A stretch of 64,000 bases of DNA from Streptococcus mitis (GTDB lineage: Bacteria > Bacillota > Bacilli > Lactobacillales > Streptococcaceae): NCBI RefSeq assembly GCF_946190375.1, contig NZ_CAMIAF010000011.1, positions 1 through 64,000 on the forward strand, in the 5' to 3' direction. The position numbers and the translations under genes were made by a program. Each line of letters begins with the position of its first letter. Position 1 is the first letter of the stretch. The notes under the pieces are model-generated. The model had not been told where the DNA came from and did not search any database. It was given only the letters and a program-made list of their open reading frames with translations. Shown here in pieces: positions 57,761-64,000 of this stretch.

Positions 57761-57792
57761 AAATCTTAAATGGTCATCGAAACATCTTGAAT
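57761..57792 (-). promoter_or_regulatory. BlpR-type operator upstream of the thioredoxin-like gene
   Basis: Plus strand AAATCTTAAATGGTCATC then GAAACATCTTGAAT; the -10 downstream is weak (TAAGAT). Confidence 0.82.
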
Positions 57793-57859
57793 TGCAAAAA
57801 CTTTATTATAAAGGGGTAAGTATTTCGAAAACACTTACCCCTTTATACTTCATTAAGCT

Positions 57860-58264
57860 CTACTTTTTATAATACTTCAAGCCCCAAATGAGCAGAAGCA
57901 TGATAAGCAAGCAGAGAATAGCCCCAATATAGGCAATTAATTGTTGATAGAATTCTCCTGCTGTGATACCTCTATACAAACAAATAATAGACATAAAGCC
58001 TGTCAAGCCGATATACATGAATTGATTGGTTCTAGGACTAACCAAATCATCATCTTCAAACTCTCTTATCCTCATTTCCCTAGTGAGATAAACAGTAGCC
58101 AAAATAGAAGACAAGTTAATAATCACTAAAAGAAATTGGAAAACCAAGGAAAAATTTAAAAACTGACGAGATAGAAATAGATAAGTGGAGACAAGCAAGG
58201 GCAACTGACCTAGGAACAATCTCATAAGGAAGATATTCCGTTTTTTAGCAATAAAAGTTTTCAT
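57860..58264 (-). CDS. Small polytopic membrane protein, probable immunity protein
   Basis: 134 aa with four membrane segments (LFLGQLPLLVSTYLFL, FLLVIINLSSILATVYL, MYIGLTGFMSIICLYRGI, AYIGAILCLLIMLLLIWGL). Overlaps the 53-aa gene by 4 nt (ATGA). Typical blp immunity gene pattern; specific partner unknown. Confidence 0.7.
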   Translation of the reverse strand: MKTFIAKKRNIFLMRLFLGQLPLLVSTYLFLSRQFLNFSLVFQFLLVIINLSSILATVYLTREMRIREFEDDDLVSPRTNQFMYIGLTGFMSIICLYRGITAGEFYQQLIAYIGAILCLLIMLLLIWGLKYYKK

Positions 58265-58422
58265 TTCTTTTCTTTCTTTTTAATTAAAGCAAAATAGATC
58301 TTAACTGCAATCAAATAGGCTATGGTATAAAATAGGTTATACCAAATACTCTCTCTAAGCGGATAAAGAAAAATAGACATGATCAGATACAAGGTTAAAA
58401 TGATAAATATTTTTCTCTTCAT
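58261..58422 (-). CDS. 53-aa hydrophobic protein
   Basis: AGGAGGAAATC ribosome site and ATG at 58422; the product has two membrane segments (IFIILTLYLIMSIFLYPL and LFYTIAYLIAVKIYFALI) and a Lys-rich end. Translationally coupled to the 134-aa protein. First gene behind the operator at 58512-58543. Confidence 0.68.
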   Translation of the reverse strand: MKRKIFIILTLYLIMSIFLYPLRESIWYNLFYTIAYLIAVKIYFALIKKKEKK

Positions 58423-58511
58423 AAGATTTCCTCCTAAATGTATTCTTTATCTTAGTTTAGCTACAACCTTTACACTGCTAGTATAGCACTCATTTTGATT
58501 TTGAATCACTC

Positions 58512-58543
58512 AAATCATAAAAGGTCACCAAAACATCTTGAAC
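58512..58543 (-). promoter_or_regulatory. BlpR-type operator upstream of the 53-aa/134-aa genes
   Basis: Plus strand AAATCATAAAAGGTCACC then AAAACATCTTGAAC; TATACT on the minus strand follows. Confidence 0.82.
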
Positions 58544-58995
58544 AATAACAAGTTTTTCATCTATACAAAAATAGTTATACTCAACAACAATCAAACTAAA
58601 GAACTAAACACATATAGTTTAAAATACTTTTTGATATTTCAAACAATACTGACAAAGTTAATAATAAATCTGTGGTAGTATTTCTTACCTCTACCGCTTT
58701 CCAATTTTATAAGTGTATTAATTAAATAATGTATTAGAAAAAACGAACAAGACTGTGTTAATAACCTATCTTATTCGTTTAATTTATCAGACTTGTTCAG
58801 GAATTATTTGAAGCAAGATTAGCTGATTAGACAGTTAATTTTTAACGTTCCAACTAGCCATTAGTTTTTAGTTTTCACCTATTTAAATCAGCTAAAATAA
58901 TCCTTAACAGAACCTGTATATTATAGTTCTGTAGATTCAACAAGATGCCGAACAAGTCGATTATTCAATTTTTTATAGAAGTTTACAATCACCTT
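58544..58995. other. Gap between the 53-aa gene and the Pro-rich bacteriocin
   Basis: About 450 bp, very AT-rich, without a convincing gene. A terminator for the upstream bacteriocin gene is visible on the minus strand: AAACGAATAAGA/TCTTGTTCGTTT (58741-58780) followed by TTTTTT. A second inverted repeat, GAACAAG-ACTG against CAGACTTGTTC (58746-58798), overlaps it. Confidence 0.5.
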
Positions 58996-59199
58996 TTAAC
59001 ATGGAACTGGAGGTGCAGGATTCCATGAACTTTTTGGAATGCATACTGGAGGAACATATGGACCAGGTTTTATCATCCCTCCGATACTCTTCAAAATCCC
59101 CCAGCCAATACATCCAACATCTCCAATAAAACAGTCATCTCCACCACTAATTGTCTCTAATTCTACTTCATTCAAAGCAATATAATCGTTTTTTTTCAT
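58996..59199 (-). CDS. Double-glycine bacteriocin precursor, four cysteines, proline-rich end
   Basis: 67 aa. Leader of 20 residues ends VELETISGG. The 47-residue mature peptide has Cys at 3, 10, 33 and 47, a glycine-rich middle, and a Pro/Val/Cys-rich end (PYVPPVCIPKSSWNPAPPVPC). No BlpR-type operator lies within 300 bp upstream; a GCACAACAC/GTGTTGTGC hairpin is in the leader. Not an allele I recognise. Confidence 0.75.
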   Translation of the reverse strand: MKKNDYIALNEVELETISGGDDCFIGDVGCIGWGILKSIGGMIKPGPYVPPVCIPKSSWNPAPPVPC

Positions 59200-59493
59200 C
59201 GTTATAATTCATTCCTTTCGTTTCACTCAAGGCACAACACAGAATGAAAAAGTGTTGTGCTCTTTATTTTGTTTTATAATAATAGTGAGAAAGCCTATCA
59301 CTACTACAAATCACGGGGAGGTGAATAAGTGAGTGGTATAGCCACTACCTCGCATTTTTATAGGTGTCATTCTTTCCATCAAGCACAACTAACTGTGACT
59401 AGGAGCACGTAAACTTATATTGAATAAGCGACTCGTTTGCAAAGAACAGCTTCTATCCGTGCATAGGTCATTTACAATACAACACTATTATAT
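59200..59493. other. Gap between two bacteriocin genes with several hairpins
   Basis: Contains GCACAACAC/GTGTTGTGC (59232-59260), a plus-strand TATAAT (59275-59280), a GGGGAGGTG and a GTGGTATAGCCAC hairpin (about 59331-59343). No open frame of useful size. Could be a transcript processing region or a small RNA; unresolved. Confidence 0.4.
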
Positions 59494-59700
59494 CTATACA
59501 TGAACACAGAACCACTGATGAGGATTTTTCCGGCATTGATTCGTAAAATCATCAATTGCTGCATCAACAACTCTACCTGCAACATAGCTGCCTACCCCTG
59601 TCCAAAACACAACATCGTCAACCCCAAATATTCCTCCCTCTATTCTATCAAGCATCTCAGTATCCATAATTGCAAATTGTGACATTGTTTTTGTATTCAT
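59494..59700 (-). CDS. Double-glycine bacteriocin precursor, Blp class IIb-like
   Basis: 68 aa. A 23-residue leader ends MLDRIEGG; the mature 45-mer (IFGVDDVVFWTGVGSYVAGRV...) has a GxxxxxG-rich helix of pore-forming type and two cysteines near the end (NQCRKNPHQWFC). Leader and 5' region are near-identical to the 77-aa bacteriocin gene at 54823-55056, suggesting duplication of the promoter-leader cassette. Confidence 0.83.
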   Translation of the reverse strand: MNTKTMSQFAIMDTEMLDRIEGGIFGVDDVVFWTGVGSYVAGRVVDAAIDDFTNQCRKNPHQWFCVHV

Positions 59701-59790
59701 GATGAATACCTCCTTTTTTTATTTTTAATTTTTGTCCTGTTGCAACTTTGACAAGTTTAGTATATCATTGTTTTTTAAAATTTTTCATCC

Positions 59791-59822
59791 AAATCTTGAA
59801 TTGTCATCGAAACGTCTTAAAT
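59791..59822 (-). promoter_or_regulatory. BlpR-type operator upstream of the 68-aa bacteriocin
   Basis: Plus strand AAATCTTGAATTGTCATC then GAAACGTCTTAAAT; TATACT on the minus strand follows. Confidence 0.87.
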
Positions 59823-59885
59823 TAGCTTTTTTATTTAAAACCACCTCTAAAATTTTTTTAAAAGATAATTTCTAATCACTTTTTT

Positions 59886-59920
59886 ACCATTCAGGAAGTT
59901 TCAATGACTATTCAAGATTT
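59886..59920 (+). promoter_or_regulatory. BlpR-type operator of blpA-blpB-blpC
   Basis: ACCATTCAGGAAGTTTC then AATGACTATTCAAGATTT on the plus strand, two imperfect direct repeats of the type bound by BlpR; a TAATAT/CATAAT -10 lies about 27 bp downstream. Confidence 0.88.
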
Positions 59921-59989
59921 CATAAAATATGAACTTATTTTTATGGCATAATATACCTATCTACTATATGAAAATGAAAGGAATTGCCA

Positions 59990-62143
59990 ATGACTTCTTA
60001 TAAACGTACATTTGTTCCTCAAATAGATGCTAGAGACTGCGGTGTTGCTGCCTTAGCCTCGATTGCTAAATTCTATGGTTCAGATTTTTCTCTAGCTCAC
60101 TTGAGAGAACTTGCAAAGACCAATAAAGAAGGGACGACTGCTCTTGGCATTGTAAAAGCCGCTGATGAAATGGGCTTTGAAACAAGACCTGTTCAAGCAG
60201 ATAAAACTCTCTTTGACATGAGTGATGTCCCCTATCCATTTATCGTTCACGTTAACAAAGAAGGAAAACTCCAACATTACTATGTTGTCTATCAAACAAA
60301 GAAAGACTATCTGATTATTGGTGATCCTGACCCTTCTGTAAAAATCACCAAAATGTCAAAAGAACGCTTTTTCTCTGAATGGACTGGAGTAGCTATTTTT
60401 CTAGCTCCCAAACCCAGCTATCAACCCCATAAAGATAAAAAGAATGGTCTACTAAGCTTCCTTCCTCTGATTTTCAAACAAAAATCTCTCATTGCTTACA
60501 TTGTTCTCTCAAGTTTATTGGTCACGATTATCAATATAGGTGGTTCTTATTATCTCCAAGGAATCTTAGATGAATACATCCCAAATCAGATGAAATCAAC
60601 TTTAGGAATCATCTCAGTTGGTCTGGTTATCACCTATATCCTCCAACAAATCATGAGCTTCTCCAGAGATTATCTCCTAACCGTTCTGAGCCAGAGATTA
60701 AGCATTGATGTGATTTTATCCTATATTCGCCATATTTTTGAACTTCCTATGTCTTTCTTTGCGACACGTCGTACAGGAGAAATCATTTCACGGTTCACAG
60801 ATGCTAACTCTATTATAGATGCCTTGGCTTCTACCATTCTTTCTCTTTTTCTGGATGTTTCTATTCTGATTCTTGTAGGGGGAGTCTTGCTGGCACAAAA
60901 CCCTAATCTCTTCCTTCTTTCTCTTATTTCCATTCCTATATACATGTTCATCATCTTTTCTTTTATGAAGCCTTTCGAAAAAATGAACCATGATGTCATG
61001 CAAAGTAATTCTATGGTTAGCTCTGCCATTATCGAAGATATCAACGGGATTGAAACTATAAAGTCGCTCACGAGTGAAGAAAATCGCTATCAAAATATAG
61101 ACAGCGAATTTGTAGATTATTTAGAAAAATCCTTTAAGCTCAGTAAATATTCTATTTTACAAACGAGTTTAAAGCAGGGAACAAAATTAGTTCTGAATAT
61201 CCTTATCCTATGGTTTGGCGCTCAATTAGTCATGTCGAGTAAAATTTCTATCGGTCAGCTGATTACCTTTAACACACTTCTTTCTTATTTTACAACTCCT
61301 ATGGAAAATATTATCAACCTCCAAACCAAACTCCAATCTGCGAAGGTTGCTAATAACCGTTTGAACGAAGTCTATTTAGTCGAATCTGAATTTCAAGTTC
61401 AAGAAAACCCTGTTCATTCACATTTTTTGATGGGCGATATTGAATTTGATGACCTTTCTTATAAGTATGGTTTTGGGCGAGATACCTTAACAGATATTAA
61501 TCTCACGATTAAACAAGGAGATAAGGTTAGCCTAGTTGGAGTTAGTGGTTCTGGTAAAACAACTTTAGCCAAAATGATTGTCAATTTCTTTGAACCCTAC
61601 AAAGGACATATTTCCATCAATCATCAGGATATTAAAAACATTGATAAAAAAGTCTTGCGCCGTCATATTAATTATCTACCCCAACAAGCCTATATCTTTA
61701 ATGGCTCTATCTTGGAAAACTTAACTTTGGGCGGAAATCATATGATTAGCCAAGAAGATATTCTAAGAGCTTGTGAATTAGCTGAAATCCGTCAAGACAT
61801 TGAAAGAATGCCTATGGGCTATCAAACTCAGCTCTCTGATGGATCTGGTCTATCTGGAGGACAGAAGCAACGAATAGCCCTCGCTCGCGCTCTTTTAACT
61901 AAATCTCCTGTTTTAATACTGGATGAAGCTACTAGCGGTCTTGATGTCTTGACTGAGAAAAAAGTTATAGATAATCTTATGTCCCTAACTGATAAAACCA
62001 TTCTCTTTGTAGCCCATCGTCTCAGTATAGCCGAACGAACTAACCGTGTCATTGTTCTTGACCAGGGGAAAATCATTGAAGTTGGTAGCCACCAAGAGTT
62101 AATGCAGGCGCAAGGTTTCTACCATCATCTATTCAATAAATAA
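59990..62143 (+). CDS. blpA: BlpA, peptidase-containing ABC transporter for bacteriocins and BlpC
   Basis: About 717 aa and uninterrupted. N-terminal C39 peptidase (QIDARDCGVAALASIA with Cys17; His in QHYYVVY; Asp in GDPDPS) cleaves double-glycine leaders. Six-helix ABC membrane domain and a nucleotide-binding domain (GVSGSGKTTLA, LSGGQKQRIALARAL, ILDEAT, AHRLS). ATG at 59990 has a GAAAGGAA site; homologues start MTSYKRT. Transcribed from the BlpR operator. Confidence 0.96.
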   Translation: MTSYKRTFVPQIDARDCGVAALASIAKFYGSDFSLAHLRELAKTNKEGTTALGIVKAADEMGFETRPVQADKTLFDMSDVPYPFIVHVNKEGKLQHYYVVYQTKKDYLIIGDPDPSVKITKMSKERFFSEWTGVAIFLAPKPSYQPHKDKKNGLLSFLPLIFKQKSLIAYIVLSSLLVTIINIGGSYYLQGILDEYIPNQMKSTLGIISVGLVITYILQQIMSFSRDYLLTVLSQRLSIDVILSYIRHIFELPMSFFATRRTGEIISRFTDANSIIDALASTILSLFLDVSILILVGGVLLAQNPNLFLLSLISIPIYMFIIFSFMKPFEKMNHDVMQSNSMVSSAIIEDINGIETIKSLTSEENRYQNIDSEFVDYLEKSFKLSKYSILQTSLKQGTKLVLNILILWFGAQLVMSSKISIGQLITFNTLLSYFTTPMENIINLQTKLQSAKVANNRLNEVYLVESEFQVQENPVHSHFLMGDIEFDDLSYKYGFGRDTLTDINLTIKQGDKVSLVGVSGSGKTTLAKMIVNFFEPYKGHISINHQDIKNIDKKVLRRHINYLPQQAYIFNGSILENLTLGGNHMISQEDILRACELAEIRQDIERMPMGYQTQLSDGSGLSGGQKQRIALARALLTKSPVLILDEATSGLDVLTEKKVIDNLMSLTDKTILFVAHRLSIAERTNRVIVLDQGKIIEVGSHQELMQAQGFYHHLFNK

Positions 62144-62153
62144 GGAGAATGTC

Positions 62154-63515
62154 ATGAATCCTAATCTTTTTAGAAGCGTCGAGTTTTATCAGAGACGTTA
62201 CCATAACTATGCGACAGTGTTAATTATACCTCTTTCATTACTATTTACTTTCATCTTGATTTTCTCCCTTGTTGCCACAAAAGAAATTACTGTTACTTCC
62301 CAAGGAGAAATCGCCCCTACAAGTGTCATTGCATCCATTCAGTCAACCAGTGATAATCCTATCCTTGCTAATCATTTAGTGGCAAATCAAGTAGTTGAAA
62401 AAGGGGACTTACTCATCAAATACTCTGAAACAATGGAAGAGAGCCAGAAAACTGCCTTAGAAACTCAATTACAAAGACTTGAGAAGCAAAAAGAAGGACT
62501 TGGAATTTTGAAACAAAGCTTAGAAAAAACTACTGATCTTTTTTCTGGTGAGGATGAGTTTGGCTACCATAATACCTTTATGAATTTTACCAAACAAGCT
62601 CGTGATATTGAACTGGGTATCTCAAAGACTAACACTGAAGTTTCAAATCAAGCCAACCTTGCCAATAGCAGTTCATCAGCCATCGAACAAGAAATTACAA
62701 AAGTTCAACAACAGATTGGAGAATATCAAGAGCTGAGAGATGCTATCATAAATAACAGAGCACGCTTACCAACTGGCAATCCACACCAGTCAATTTTGAA
62801 TCGTTATCTTGTAGCCTCACAAGGACAAACACAAGGAACTGCAGAAGAGCCATTTTTATCTCAAATTAATCAAAGTATTGCAGGTCTTGAATCATCTATC
62901 GCAAGCCTCAAAATTCAGCAAGCTGGTATCGGAAGTGTAGCAACTTATGATAATAGTTTAGCAACCAAAATTGAAGTACTCCGCACTCAGTTTTTACAGA
63001 CAGCTTCTCAGCAACAACTGACCGTGGAGAATCAATTAACAGAATTAAAAGTACAACTAGATCAAGCGACACAGCGCTTGGAAAATAATACTTTAACCTC
63101 TCCAAGTAAAGGAATCGTTCATCTGAACAGCGAATTTGAAGGTAAAAATAGAATTCCAACTGGTACAGAAATTGCTCAAATATTCCCTGTCATCACAGAT
63201 ACAAGAGAAGTACTAATCACTTACTACGTATCTTCTGACTATCTACCTCTACTAGATAAAGGACAAACTGTAAGATTAAAACTGGAGAAGATTGGAAATC
63301 ACGGCATTACCATCATCGGTCAACTCCAGACAATTGATCAAACTCCTACCAGAACAGAGCAAGGTAATCTCTTTAAATTAACCGCTCTTGCAAAACTATC
63401 TAATGAGGATAGTAAACTCATCCAATATGGCTTACAAGGTCGCGTCACTAGTGTAACTGCAAAGAAAACATATTTTGATTATTTCAAAGATAAAATCTTA
63501 ACCCATTCTGATTAA
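62154..63515 (+). CDS. blpB: BlpB, bacteriocin secretion accessory protein
   Basis: 453-aa HlyD/LcnD-type protein with one N-terminal membrane segment (LIIPLSLLFTFILIFSLVA), a long extracellular coiled coil and a lipoyl-like C-terminal beta domain (NTLTSPSKGIVHLNSEF). Works with BlpA to export peptides. Starts 10 nt after blpA. Confidence 0.94.
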   Translation: MNPNLFRSVEFYQRRYHNYATVLIIPLSLLFTFILIFSLVATKEITVTSQGEIAPTSVIASIQSTSDNPILANHLVANQVVEKGDLLIKYSETMEESQKTALETQLQRLEKQKEGLGILKQSLEKTTDLFSGEDEFGYHNTFMNFTKQARDIELGISKTNTEVSNQANLANSSSSAIEQEITKVQQQIGEYQELRDAIINNRARLPTGNPHQSILNRYLVASQGQTQGTAEEPFLSQINQSIAGLESSIASLKIQQAGIGSVATYDNSLATKIEVLRTQFLQTASQQQLTVENQLTELKVQLDQATQRLENNTLTSPSKGIVHLNSEFEGKNRIPTGTEIAQIFPVITDTREVLITYYVSSDYLPLLDKGQTVRLKLEKIGNHGITIIGQLQTIDQTPTRTEQGNLFKLTALAKLSNEDSKLIQYGLQGRVTSVTAKKTYFDYFKDKILTHSD

Positions 63516-63571
63516 TTTTCAGATAACACTCTATAACTATTTATTATCTTATAAAACAGGAGAATCATAAC

Positions 63572-63727
63572 ATGGATAAGAAACAAAACCTAACTTCATT
63601 TCAAGAACTAACAACTACCGAACTCAATCAAATTACAGGTGGAGGATGGTGGGAAGATATCTTATACGACCTTAATATAATTAAGCGTAACAATACGAAA
63701 GGACTTCATCATCCAATACAACTATAA
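63572..63727 (+). CDS. blpC: BlpC pheromone precursor
   Basis: 51 aa. Leader ends NQITGG; the predicted 27-residue mature pheromone starts GWWEDILYDLN and ends HHPIQL. This is a BlpC-type sequence near the pherotype I remember as 6A-like, differing at several positions. BlpH, divergently coded next door, is the expected receptor. Start has ACAGGAG. Confidence 0.9.
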   Translation: MDKKQNLTSFQELTTTELNQITGGGWWEDILYDLNIIKRNNTKGLHHPIQL

Positions 63728-63729
63728 AA

Positions 63730-63764
63730 AATAAGACCGAGTAACAAGAACTCTCGGTCTTATT
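63730..63764. terminator. Bidirectional terminator between blpC and blpH
   Basis: AATAAGACCGAG/CTCGGTCTTATT hairpin with A-run before and T-run after, serving both convergent genes. Confidence 0.85.
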
Positions 63765-63771
63765 TTTTTCA

Positions 63772-64000
63772 TCATTCTGTAGGTATCATAGTAAGCACCT
63801 GACGAAAAACTTGATCTTGACAGGTGGTATTGAGACTGGTATTGGGATGACTTTCCACAATTTTCATGACGGTATAGAGCCCAACACCTCGGTCCTCTCC
63901 TTTAGAACTAACTCCAAAAGAGAAGATTTCAGAAACATCTATACCCTCTTCTCTGATGGAATTTTCGATGATAAAGGTCTCCTGTGCTCCATTTTTTAAA
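63772..64000 (-). CDS. blpH: BlpH histidine kinase, C-terminal part only
   Basis: The visible minus-strand codons encode the ATPase end of a HPK10-type kinase: SKGEDRGVGLYTVMKIV (G2 box) and a C-terminus ending TMIPTE. It is convergent with blpC and by position is blpH, the BlpC receptor. The rest lies beyond the window. Confidence 0.85.
   Translation of the reverse strand, partial: LKNGAQETFIIENSIREEGIDVSEIFSFGVSSKGEDRGVGLYTVMKIVESHPNTSLNTTCQDQVFRQVLTMIPTE

Overview
The window looks like the chromosome of a mitis-group Streptococcus close to S. pneumoniae, S. pseudopneumoniae and S. mitis. It is AT-rich and carries a BOX repeat, a choline-binding surface protein, a ComX-box ssbB, CcrZ and a blp-type bacteriocin locus with its BlpC pheromone. 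From memory, the gene blocks are pneumococcal but their order is not: the recX-groEL-ssbB block abuts pyrG/rpoE, which in turn abuts the valS-nusA-blp block. This points to rearrangement relative to reference pneumococci. Nearly all genes lie on the minus strand; only recX, the Ntdp-like gene, one candidate small RNA and blpA-blpB-blpC are on plus.

Layout. 0-6 kb: partial tRNA-Glu, RumA-type methyltransferase, recX, Ntdp-like phosphatase, queH, and groES-groEL under a CIRCE operator. 6-13.2 kb: an accessory sugar island made of a mannose-family PTS (IIA, IIB, IIC, IID), a histidine kinase/response regulator pair and two solute-binding proteins without any ABC transporter. 13.2-19 kb: ssbB, SDR, YtpR, thioredoxin-like and DUF4651 genes, a BOX element, a choline-binding protein, and pyrG with a CTP-type attenuator. 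19,063-28,554: a complete 9,492-bp transposon with 22-bp terminal inverted repeats and a perfect 9-bp target duplication. It sits between rpoE and pyrG, 16 bp upstream of the pyrG -35 box. It carries a Mutator/ISLre2-like DDE transposase, a plasmid-type replication initiator, a lone VirB6-like conjugation membrane protein, a lipoprotein, DNA-binding proteins, a possible origin and a candidate small RNA, and resembles a reduced TnGBS-type element.

28.5-45.7 kb: rpoE, a two-gene ATPase plus nuclease-like module (candidate phage defence), valS, a RhuM protein, two proteins sharing a C-terminal helix-hairpin-helix domain, relics of a GNAT-valS junction, an unknown membrane protein, a broken GNAT gene, a flavin reductase behind a T-box leader, and envelope-associated operons (DUF438/DUF1858, EcsC, SPFH, PH-like). 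45.7-53 kb: the conserved rimP-nusA-ylxR-ylxQ-infB-rbfA operon and ccrZ-trmB.

53.1-64 kb: the blp locus. pncP-blpZ-blpY, three double-glycine bacteriocin precursors (all with cysteines), small membrane proteins likely to be immunity proteins, and a sortase-anchored CXXC thioredoxin-like protein lie ahead of the transporter blpA-blpB, the pheromone blpC and the end of blpH. Six copies of a BlpR-type operator tie these transcription units together. The main leads are the compact transposon, the sugar-sensing island with its 21-bp-phased operator repeats, and the pairing of cysteine-containing bacteriocins with a wall-anchored oxidoreductase.
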